NCBI GenBank assembly: GCA_024449915.1
Contig: JAMZAV010000168.1
Span: forward strand, 1 to 64,000
From: Sweltsa coloradensis
Lineage: Eukaryota; Arthropoda; Insecta; Plecoptera; Chloroperlidae
Direction of reading: 5' to 3'
DNA: 64,000 nt
Shown: piece by piece, positions 55,009 through 64,000 of the stretch
Layout of the letters: every line of letters begins with the position of its first letter
Numbering within the stretch: the first letter of the stretch is position 1
Program-made: the position numbers and the translations under genes
The notes under the pieces: generated by a model
Told to the model about the DNA's origin: nothing
Seen by the model: only the letters and a program-made list of their open reading frames with translations
The model's database searches: none

Positions 55009-55267
55009 ATGAAACGATTAAAGTGTCATTATGGGAAGTGTGCGAACACAAAGAAGATGAATCCGGATTTGTGTTTTTTCCATTTTCCGAGAAATCCTGA
55101 GCGTCGTGCCGCTTGGCTGCTTCATTGCAACAATGATGAACTGTCACTGCTAACAGATCGTCAGCTCGGTGATTTGTCTGTCTGTCAAAGCCATTTCACG
55201 GCAGACTCCTTCATGAGGCCCAATCGCCACGACCAGCTGACGAGACATTCAGTTCCTACACTCGATG
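55009..55267 (+). CDS. THAP gene 3, first exon (complete THAP finger)
   Basis: ATG at 55009, 86 codons plus 1, donor GATG|GTAAGT (phase 1). The whole finger lies in one exon: CHYGKC (first ligands), FFHFPRNPERRAAWLLHC (FHFP and the conserved W), CQSHF (last C-x2-H), F in DSF, and a SVPTL end of the AVP type. No in-frame continuation was recognised in the following 6 kb, so the rest of the gene is unknown or outside the window. Confidence 0.85.
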
Positions 55268-55990
55268 GTAAGTTGTTGCATGATCAGATATTAATAGAAG
55301 GTTTCAGAGAATGACATTGAAACTGTGCAGGGGCTTGTGTCCTTAATTTCTTCTGACCACAAGTTTTTTTACCCCAATATCAATATCTGGGAAAAGTAGT
55401 TTTATAAATAATGGCAGGACCAACCTTGTATCTAACCACAGTTAATAGAAACAAAAACAAAAACATTACATTATTTTTTATTCACAAACATGCTTTTTCT
55501 GGTACATGGTTACATACATAGTAGCTCGTAGATGAGGTAAACACAAGAATGATGGTTGAACACAAGAATGAAGATTCGCGTTTGGTGGTTTCTTCCGCGA
55601 AAGATTGATTACTCCCTGATTTGCTGTTCCTGATTTTTGGCAAACCTCATATTCGTTTGAGTGGGATCGTCTAATAAATCAGTTTTTTTCTTTTCGTTTT
55701 CCTTTTTAATGTTTTTTTTTCCTTCTTTTTTCTTTCTTTCTTTTTTTTCCTTTCTTTTTTTCTTTTTTCTTTTCTTTTCATTCCCTACCCCCTTTTTTTT
55801 TTATATTATTCGATTCATTCATAAATTGCATTTAATATCCTTTTTATTTGTTATCAAATTTGTTGAGTATTTAATGCATTGTTGTAATATTACTATTTCA
55901 AAGTTCATTGTTGTGTCTGCATCTATGTAATTAGATTTATTTAGTTGTCCTCCTTTGTAAATCAGTTTTTATAACTGAATAGGATAGACG

Positions 55991-56007
<17 letters not shown>
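55268..56007. other. Stretch without recognised gene; polypyrimidine tract
   Basis: 55680-55803 is almost pure T/C on the + strand (TTTTTCCTTTC-type). The open frame through it is a low-complexity artefact. Confidence 0.5.
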
Positions 56008-56041
<34 letters not shown>

Positions 56042-56042
56042 T
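55992..56042. repeat. AAAT/AAT microsatellite
   Basis: A few AAAT units run into about 11 AAT units. Confidence 0.95.
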
Positions 56043-56152
56043 AACGTCAAAAATAAATGGGTAAAAAGACAAAAGATTAAAAAAAATCAAATGTACATTT
56101 TCATTTGAGAAGCCCACATAAGCATAATGCTTGTGTGTGGGCAAATACATGA

Positions 56153-56720
56153 TTGGATGAGCGAAGCGAAGATTCCATTTCACTACACTGGAGAAAAAAA
56201 TCCGGAATGTTTTTTTTTCTGTATTTTTGTGTGTTGGTCAGCACGATTCCGGCTAAACCGATACTCCAATTGCGATGAAATTTTCTGGAGGCCTTCGAAA
56301 TCTCTGAACTTAGAACTGCCACGTTTTTGAGCGCAATCGGAAAATTATTTTTCACGAAAATCGCAATTTTACGATTTTTTTCGATTAAAAATAAAAAACG
56401 ACTTATAACACCTACATGCTTTATCCGATTTTAATGATTATTTCACAGAACTTTAATTTTATGAATTAAGATATTCGTGTGAAATTTGAGCGCAATCGAA
56501 AAATTATTTGTCATGAATATCGAAATTTTACGTTGTTTTTCTTTTTTAAAACAGTCCTTTGACTTATAACACCTACATGATTTATCCGACACCTACATGC
56601 TTTATCTGATTGTAATGATTTTTTCACACAACCTTAATTTTATGAATTAATTTATTCGTGTGAAATTTGAGTGCAATGAAACATTATTATTTCTCATAAT
56701 AATTGTAATTTTACGATTTT
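56153..56720. repeat. Dispersed repeat with GAGCGAAGCGAAG end, second copy
   Basis: Begins TTGGATGAGCGAAGCGAAG and follows the same order as 205-425 (TTCGAAATCTCTGAACTTAG, GCCACG, CGATTTT). A block ACTTATAACACCTACATG.TT is repeated twice internally, at ~56400 and ~56562. Confidence 0.65.
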
Positions 56721-56728
56721 GCTATGTA

Positions 56729-58110
56729 ATCCTGTCAAATAAGATCGTATATTGACGTTTGGAGGAAAAAATTGCGATGTCGCTGAATTTTTGCAGAGAC
56801 ATTCCTTAAATAAAACTTATTAACATACTAAAACTCCCCTACAATCGGACTGGAGCTTCAGCCGCCATATTGGAAAATGGTGGCCAAAAGGTGTTTGTTA
56901 TCGAATATCTCCAAATTGGTTTCAGATAGACAAAATATCTCAATGGCAAAAATATATCCCATTTAATTCCCTACAAAACAGGTGTCTTCTATTTTGGTGG
57001 GGGCAAAAGGTTACGTCACAAAATCGTGGTTATATGTTGCTCACGGGAAAGTACCAGCTTATTTCCAAATTTTCCACCCCCCAGCATAAAAACAATGCCC
57101 GGTAAATCCGTAAGAAATCGATTTAAAATACAAAAGGACTTTTGTACGGGGTTCATGAAGCTTCGTAGTATTTAAAAAATCAGTTCTGCGAAATCGAATT
57201 TTGCATTTACCCGGAATTGGGTTTTTCCATTTTGGTATTTCCTCAAAAATGAACTTTTGACTACCCATTTAAGCACTAAATAGCATCGGGGGAAAAATTC
57301 TTCCTACGCACCTTGAAATGACTCAAATAAATGATCCGATTACAACCAAAGTTCAAATCCAATATGGCTGCTAATTCCTAATATCCACAAATCAAATTTA
57401 ATTATGTAACAAAAAGAGTGTAAAAACAGCACGAAAAACAGTATTCATATTGTGAATTTAGGAATTAGCAGCCATTTTGGATTTGAACTTTGGTTGTCAT
57501 CGGATCATTATTTAAATCATTTCAATGGGGCGAAGAAAGAATCTTTCCTCCAATGCTATTTAGTGCTTAATAATGGATGTAAAATATGGCATTTTTTAGG
57601 AAATGCCAACAATGGAAAAACCCAAATTCCGGGTAAATGCAAAATTGATTTCGCAAAACTAATTTTTTTAAATACTAATAGAAGCTTCATGAACCCCGTA
57701 CAAAAGTCCTTTTGTATTTAAATCGATTTCTTACGGATTTACCGGGCATTGTTTGATGCTGGGCGTTGAAAATTTGGAAATTTGCTGGTACTCCCAAAAA
57801 GCAACATATAAACCACGATTTTGTGACGTAACCTTTGCCCCTTACCAAAAAACTATAGAAGACACCTGTTTTTTAGGGAATTAAATGGGGAAAATTTTTT
57901 GGCATTGAGATATTTTGTCTATCTCAAACAAAAATTTGCGATATTCGATAACAATCACTTTTTGGCCGCCATTTTCCAATATGGCGGCCGAAGCTCCAGT
58001 CCGATTGTAGGGGAGTTTTTGTATGTTGATAAGTATCCTTTTAGGAAGGTCTCTGCAAAAATTCAGAGACATCGCAATTTTTTCCTCCCAAAATTCTTAT
58101 TTGACAGGAT
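56729..58110. mobile_element. 1.4-kb foldback element
   Basis: The left end ATCCTGTCAAATAAG is mirrored at the right end, CTTATTTGACAGGAT, with TA on both sides. Inversion holds for nearly the whole length: for example CTACAATCGGACTGGAGCTT near 56840 returns inverted near 57990. The turn is at ~57.42 kb. Both arms carry CCGCCATATTGGAAAATGG-like words. No transposase; open frames inside come from the arms. Confidence 0.88.
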
Positions 58111-58547
58111 TAATGGTGCTGCGATAATGCTAAGGCTTTTACAATTTTCATTTTTCTTTTTTAAGTGAAATGTGTTTTAGATTAAAAAACAATACATCTA
58201 AACATTTACTAGACGGATTTTATTTTTTATTTGTTTGATAAATATGATTTTTTTTCCTATGCATTGTGGAAAATGTATGTTCTTTGTAAACAAATCTATA
58301 TTTCCGTATTTTTAATAGAAAAATTATAATCTTATCAAAAAAAAGTGCTGGTGTATTTTCAAAATAAGACTTGTGAGCATATAAAAAAGAAATTATCCTT
58401 TTATCTTAAAAACTGTAGAAGAAGTAGGAGAAAAATTTAGCATGTGCTAGCTAAAAATTTTTGAGATAATAGCATTTTAAAGTTTATTTGTGTTGTTTTT
58501 TTGGTAAATTTGAGTGTAATATAAGCTAAAGGTTCAGTTTATTAAAC
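58111..58547. other. Stretch without recognised gene
   Basis: AT-rich, nothing recognised. Confidence 0.4.
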
Positions 58548-59781
58548 GAGGGAGCGGAGCGACCGAGTGTCTCCATTCAACTCGAACGGCTCTCATTCTG
58601 TGATTCTGTCTGTCTGTCTGTCTGTACGTCGAAAATCAGCCGAACCGCTGAACAGATTGGCTGAAATTTTAAACAGACATCCGGTACGAGTTTTACTGGT
58701 CAGAACTGCTAACAAAATCAGCTAGATTCATTGCTATTTAATCCTTACAATAAATAAAATGTGATTTTTTAAAAATATCTATAGCATTTTGTTTAGGTAG
58801 CAGCTAGTGGGACGATAACTTACTTGGCTTACCATGGCTATGTAAGCATTCAGACTACCCGCACCCCCCGGAAAGGTTGGGGTTCGAAAACACCATTAGT
58901 TTTCGAACTTTTTTTATATTTTTACACCCAATATTATTTTTGAGGGGTGTTCAAATGGGAAATAAAACTTAGGTGATTTTGTTTTATCTTGGAAATTTGT
59001 AATGGGTTTCACGCTAATCGTTTTAACATGATTCGCATTTTATGTGCAATTAAATAACTAGGGAAAACGCCCAAAGTAGGTTGTTAACGATTGAGTGAGC
59101 CATGTGTTGAGTACCCGGGAACATCGGCTTTTCTCCCATATACCTAAGGCTCGATCTAGCTAGGGTGACCAGACGTCCCGAAAAATGCGGGACAGTCCCG
59201 AATTTGACGCAATTGTCCCGCGTCCCGAAATATTTCATTTCGGAAGGACCGCCTTTTGTCCCAAAGAATTGGGTAAATCACACTTTTATTTTAATTGCTT
59301 AAAAAAAAATTAGAAAATTAGAAATTTCAAAACCAGAAAATAAAAACAACAAGCAAAGAAATCTAAGAAGGGCGGCGGCTTTGTAAATTTAAATGATTGT
59401 AGGCTCACTACCTACAAATGGGATTTGTAGGTGGTACGATTTCCCCCACAAGCGAATTGGAGTGTTTTTTTAGAAAAGGTTTTTTGGTTTTTTGACTACA
59501 ACAAAAGAGAGTATTCCGTATTAAATTCCAGATCGATATTTTTTCTGAACGCTCAGAAATCTCTCCAAAAACCCTGATTTTTTTAAAATTTTCGCCTGCG
59601 GCCTGTTGTTTGGGGGGCTCGCCCCCCAAACCCCCCGCTGTTTTCGCCTGAAAGAGTGTCCCGAAATTCACTCCTGGCCATCTGGTCACCCTAGATCTAG
59701 CCCAGTATGCGAAATGATACCGGATACTAAACACATGGGTCACTCACTCGTTAACAACGACTTTGGCATTTCCCTAGTTTA
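58548..59781. repeat. Composite dispersed repeat, copy 2 (interrupted)
   Basis: Same order as 33243-33932: GGAGCGACCGAGTGTCTCC, CTGTCTGTCTGTCTGTACGT, GAACCGCTGAACAGATT, a degenerate tRNA-like segment (58.83-58.91 kb), then ACTAGGGAAAACGCC ... GCATTTCCCTAGTTT. The last part is split by a hAT MITE at 59161-59693. Confidence 0.75.
59161..59693. mobile_element. Nested hAT MITE with perfect 8-bp target duplication
   Basis: TAGGGTGACCAGACGTCCCG at the left and the mirrored GGCCATCTGGTCACCCTA at the right, flanked by GATCTAGC on both sides (59153-59160 and 59694-59701). TAGGGTGACCA ends are a well-known hAT MITE type in animals. 533 bp. It sits inside the palindromic ACTAGGGAAACGCC element, so it is the younger insertion. 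Confidence 0.93.
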
Positions 59782-61786
59782 TTTTACAGCATAAAATAAA
59801 TTGATGTAGTCAATTCATAAAAAAGTAAACCTAAAAAACAATTAAAACAAATCATCCAAATTGCTGGGTTTTTCATACATTTTCAGTGAAACACCCGCTT
59901 AAAACACTACGCTCATCCAACACGCGGCGGGACTTAAGCGTTTTCCTAGTTTGTTTTATTTGTGAAATATGTTACTACTTATTTTATTTTTTTTTTGTCA
60001 AATTAAGTGTTTCATGTGTGCTCTCTCTAAGAATGTCATCAAGAAAATCCAGTCACAACTCTGGCCCATCATACAAGCAATCGTGGTCAATGAAACCACA
60101 AAAAAAATGCTCCATCCATCAACGCAACTATTAAGCCATGGTGTCCTGCACATAGCACTTGCCTGTGCAACCTAGTCGATAAGAAGATTCTCCGAAACTT
60201 TATCGACCCCTGTGCGATGCTTTCCTCATGTAGGTTACATATTTGCCCGCTAGGTAGCGGCATCTCCTTAACGTTCAAATCCATTCAAGGTATCTGGGTC
60301 GACCATTATCAGTGTTTCCGGGTCTGCCTAACGTCAACAAAAATTTAATCATAAGGCTTAGCACTCAAGAGAAAAGCACACATATTGTGAAAAATATTGA
60401 TTTTACGCTTTTATCCAATATAAGACCTAGAATTTTCCAAGCCCTCTTCGGGAAATCAAAAGCTTTGAAACAAAGATTTGCTTGAAAAGTTACTTTTGTT
60501 TGTTATTGTTTGGTCAACAGGTGCGACGCGTGGCGACATGTTGTTTTGACAGTTCGGACTAAATTCAGCAAGGCAAAGGATTGTTTTCAATTCACAGCAT
60601 TCATCATGCTGCCGGTTTTGCCAAAGACAGAAGTTTCAAATAGAAGAGTACTTAAAAGATAACCCTCGGTCTGTACAAGCGCTGCTTACTGTGATATGTA
60701 TGAATGTGAAAATTGATCGGCTTTCACGCCCGGATTTGTCATTCTTTCGATTTCTAAGCCTACAGAAGAAACTAGGTAGGGGTGGCTAATAAAGTCGCCT
60801 ACCTAGGGGCCAAAACTTCTTTCGGGTAATTATGCCGTACACCACCACACACAAAAAACACCATTAAAAAACCCCACCAATTTTGAGGTTAGTGAATAGG
60901 GCGGCGGCGGGGGGGTTGGGGGGAGGTTGGGGGGGAGGCGTGAAGCGCGTTGCCGTGGTCAGCTTGTGCCCCCCCCCCCTAACCTAACTTTTGTGTGGGG
61001 GGGGATAATTACCCTTCTTCGTTTTCATGGGCCCCCCAAAAACACTTGTTATTGTCATGAAAAAAAATGACAAAAAAACCTTTTATCGTTTCTTCTATTG
61101 CTAGGCTATTAATGAAAAGGACTTTCATCCAAAAAGGAGTTCACTAAAAATAACAACTACCTACCGCTCCATATAAGGGAAAAACCCCGTTAAAACACTA
61201 ATTTTCTCTAAAATAGGTACGTTATTCGGCTATAGGGAGGTCCAACTTTTATATACACTGTAACGGAAAAGGAGATTTCGGTGCGCTCTTAGCGATATAT
61301 CCTAGAACTAGAGCGCGGCCACTGTAGCCAGCGGAAATGTTCGGCTTAACCTACGAAAGTACAACCTTTAACATAGGCCCCCTAAGTAGTAACAAGGGCA
61401 ATTATCAGTGTTAACAAGGTGTATACAAAGTTGGTGACCGCCCTAGCCGAATAAGTGCCTAAGATAGAAATGTTATGTAACTTCTGGACCGACACCTCCA
61501 CCATCCATTTTTTGTTTTTAAATTTTGTTTTCCTGTAGGGCCTAAACTGGTAGCGCATTTTTTGACATGTCAAAATAATAGGTGACCGCAGACAAACACC
61601 ACCACAAATTAGTAAAAGAAAAAACTTTTTGTTTCGAACTTTAACGAACTCAAACTTAACAAAAAGTTTGAATTTTGAACGTTTGCACATCCTACTACTA
61701 TCTTACTCAAATGCACAAGCCAAAAATACTCTCTTCTGTTAAAGTCAATACAATTAGGCCTACCGTAACTGTCTCTCAATGGGCAA
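59782..61786. other. Stretch without recognised gene; GC homopolymer patch
   Basis: 60.01-60.18 kb has an open + frame (KNVIKKIQSQLWPIIQ...) with no recognised domain or clear splice sites. 60.89-61.02 kb is rich in G and C runs. 61.47-61.70 kb has words shared with the 54.5 and 36.6 kb repeats. Confidence 0.4.
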
Positions 61787-61971
61787 CTCTTTCCCTTTTC
61801 TTTGTATGTGGCTAAACGGCGTTTGTGGTTGCAAGCGTCTCGATTGGCCTATTAGCTTGAAACTGAATTACCTATTCACAGGTTCAATGTGTTTGTGCCG
61901 AACATTATTTGACGCAAGCAGTTTTCATAGATGCAAAACGAAATCGCCTATTTTGGAATGCAGTTCCAAAG
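61787..61971 (+). pseudogene. THAP-domain remnant
   Basis: Two fragments in different frames. 61787-61852 reads LFPFSLYVAKRRLWLQASR, resembling the FP...W..A.R block, then stops at 61853. 61882-61971 reads VQCVCAEHYLTQAVFIDAKR and onward to FWNAVPK, which has the last C-x2-H, the following F and the terminal AVP of a THAP finger, with CACAG| before it and AAAG|GTAAGG after it. It could be a real second THAP exon (phase 0/0) with a missing partner, or a decayed copy. Confidence 0.45.
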
Positions 61972-63118
61972 GTAAGGATGTAGGGCCTAGGACTACAACT
62001 AGGCTAGTTACTAATAGGCCAGTACTTGCCCAGGTAGGTATTGCCCTAGGCCCTAACATTTATATTGATTGGAGAACAAGATAAGTTTTATCTCATGTAA
62101 ACTTGAACTTTTTTGGTTGGCTTGGGGGTTTTAAACACAGAATCAACCAAAAATGACCACATGGACTCAGTAGGGGTCCAGAGGTAGAGCCCCGGTGGGG
62201 GGGTTTGGGGGGGTCCAACTCCCCCATTTGCACCAACAACCTTCACAGCAACATGAGGAGGTTTGTGGTTTGATTTCTCTGGACAAAATACGACCAGAGC
62301 GTTGGGACCCCACCTGAAAAAATTCCGTTAACTTATTGTGGGAATGTTAGTTCTACGAGAAAGCTTCCGTTACCGTATCCCGAAAAGATATGATGACACT
62401 GCAGCTACTTAATTTTAAAGTTGTTAAGTTAAAGGTAACAAACTTTAAATTAAGCTGCAGTTGTCATCAGCCGTGAAAAGTTTTGTCGCCCCCAGCCCTT
62501 CAGCGTGGGATTTATGTTCTCTTTGGCTTTCCCACCTGTCACGCCTCTCCCAATCTAAGTAGCCGATAGGACTTTTTCAACTAGAATCAGAAGGAATTAG
62601 GCATGAATTGCCAGTTTTACACTGTCGACGAATGCCTTTATATAGGCCTATAGTCTATAGGCCGTTGTGTTGTATAGGTCTACTAGTGATTTCAGTCACT
62701 CAGTATCTTTATCTAAAGTGTCTGCCGCCGCCTAACATTATTTCCTTCAAACCTGAACATCCCCCGGGTAGGCCTACCTAATTAATTTATTAATTTTGTT
62801 CTATAAGTCCTAAAAATTGTATTTACTAAAAGGCCTATGTAGGTAACGTACTGTTCAAAACAATATCATATTTTATATAATAATCAACCTTATTGCAATT
62901 TATAGGCAAAACATAAGGCCTATCAAGCACAAATAAACTTGGAGGAGAAACCCTGAAAGTGGTGGATAGTTTTTTTGCTCGTAAGTTTAAAAAAAGTAAA
63001 AATTTTTTAAACTCAAAATTCATAATAAAATGTCTGGCCATTGCCTTTTTTGTGTTCTCCTGTAACCAAATTCACATGGCCAAGCAAATTTTAATTTATG
63101 ATTTTTGAGTTTAAAATT
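61972..63118. other. Stretch without recognised gene
   Basis: G/C runs at 62.19-62.23 kb, a strong hairpin at 62391-62469, and TAGGCCTA words. No exon recognised. Confidence 0.4.
62391..62469. ncRNA. Strong short hairpin, miRNA-precursor-like size
   Basis: The arms TGATGACACTGCAGCT... and ...AGCTGCAGTTGTCATCA pair over ~32 bp with a few single-base bulges and an ~11-nt loop. Length fits a pre-miRNA, but small MITEs can look the same. No known miRNA seed is claimed. Confidence 0.25.
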
Positions 63119-64000
63119 ATGACTTTTTTTACCACGTACATCAGACCAGCCATTGAGTACGGCACCGAAGTCTTTCCATGCCCGCCGCCGCAACGCCACA
63201 ACGCCAGCCATGTCGACAGAGTCCAAATCGTGAGCCCATTCGCCTCATAACGGAGCAGTGAAACCACCCCAATTATCGCCAGGGAGTGGTTCAGCCAAAT
63301 TGAGCCTCTACAGCTAAGAAGAGAGCAGCGCGCTGTCCAACTGCACGAAAAACTGGCGCGCCTAAACCCCGACAAATGGCTCAACTACCCAACCTCAAAA
63401 GTCAAGGCGCACACTAACTTTGCTGAAACAGTCCACCAACTGAAGAGTAAAAACTGTCCTATCCTCCTAGAAGCACCACGTGCACCACTTGACGTACCAC
63501 TCCCAGAGCTTCTGCCGGACAAGTCCAATCAGCTTGCCCCGGGGACCAAAATTGACGGCATCGAGAAGAAAGATGACCATGACCATAGAGAACTGAAAGA
63601 GCTTGCCGAGAAGCACCTGAAGAAGCACTTTCCTCTTCAAGAGTGGGTGCACATCTTCACAGACGGCTCCTATGACTCGGCTACAAACAGAACAGGTTAC
63701 GGCATCCACTGCATCTTCTTTGAAGAAGCCACTCCAATGGGAGCTGGCGAAACATACTTCGACGCTGAGGTCGCAGCCATTGCCAGGGCGGCCGAAAAAA
63801 TCGCCGAGACCCCCGCCTTCCACCTCAACAAGACAAAATTTGTGATCCTAAGCGACAGCGTCTCAGCCATCCAATTTGTCTCTCAAGCAGCGAACCTCCA
63901 TCCTAAATCGCTGCTTTTCAAAAACTCCCTTGTCGGCATCCGACAGCAAAACAAACTATTAGAGACTCAATGGATCCCCAGCCACTGCAAGATCATGGGG
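63119..64000 (+). mobile_element. Non-LTR retrotransposon fragment: end of RT and RNase H, decayed
   Basis: One frame holds almost throughout. The RT tail TYIRPAIEYGTEVFP is followed by a short out-of-frame segment with a stop at 63248-63250. The frame is then open from 63251 to the window end. RNase H residues are visible: IFTDGS (Asp), AEVAAIARA (Glu), ILSDSVSA (Asp) and WIPSHCKIMG (late His). The RT-to-RNase H order fits jockey/I-type LINEs. It is 5' truncated. It continues past 64000. Confidence 0.88.

Noticed and set aside
55661..55930. Phe/Ser-rich membrane-like 89-codon frame
   Set aside because: Translation of a T/C tract; low complexity, no splice or promoter context.
57059..58168. 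Open frames in the 1.4-kb foldback
   Set aside because: The same words appear on both arms in opposite orientation; products are mirror consequences of the inverted repeat.
59408..59743. 111-codon minus-strand frame
   Set aside because: It spans the nested hAT MITE and its flank, so it is fused across an insertion boundary.
60087..60284. Coding region around 60.0-60.3 kb
   Set aside because: Frames overlap on both strands, with no recognised motif and no convincing splice sites; left as unassigned.

Overview
The window is animal nuclear DNA: coding signal comes as short exons bounded by GT-AG sites, separated by AT-rich, repeat-filled sequence. No bacterial operon structure, rRNA or CRISPR is visible. 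Recognisable protein families are THAP zinc fingers (three good loci plus one remnant), a FLYWCH finger, a ZAD (zf-AD) domain, a double-BED hAT transposase and a non-LTR retrotransposon RNase H. ZAD is mainly an arthropod expansion, so an arthropod is the best guess. The palindrome TAGGCCTA is very abundant. All calls come from reading the sequence by eye; none was tested by search or RNA data.

Layout. 0-4.3 kb: repeats, a possible CpG-type promoter near 1.2 kb, and a homopolymer-bloated stretch (1.8-3.2 kb) that looks like poor consensus. 4.3-12.6 kb (+): a basic first exon, a FLYWCH exon, three old and four young tandem copies of another basic first exon, a shared acceptor exon at 10.30 kb and a possible last exon at 12.33 kb. 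14.1-16.9 kb (-): a hAT transposase gene with two BED fingers and one frameshift. 22.9-25.0 kb (+): a three-exon THAP gene whose third exon carries 60-bp repeats. 26.3-31.3 kb (+): two more small basic first-exon candidates and a second THAP gene. 35.6-39.6 kb (+): a ZAD/AT-hook gene with its stop codon and 3' UTR. 40.2-48.6 kb: a 4.2-kb tandem duplication full of MITEs. 48.8-51.6 kb: a 2.8-kb inverted array of ~0.46-kb units. 52-59.8 kb: MITEs, a third THAP exon, a 1.4-kb foldback and a nested hAT MITE. 61.8 kb: a THAP remnant. 63.1-64.0 kb: the end of a decayed LINE that runs off the window.

The most interesting pattern is that many unlike nucleic-acid-binding N-terminal modules lie on one strand upstream of a ZAD/AT-hook 3' part. 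The modules are basic peptides, FLYWCH and THAP, and their splice phases are mutually compatible. The four young tandem first exons differ in length only by multiples of three and all keep a phase-2 donor. This may be one complex locus with alternative N-termini, or a cluster of separate genes. Transcript data would decide.
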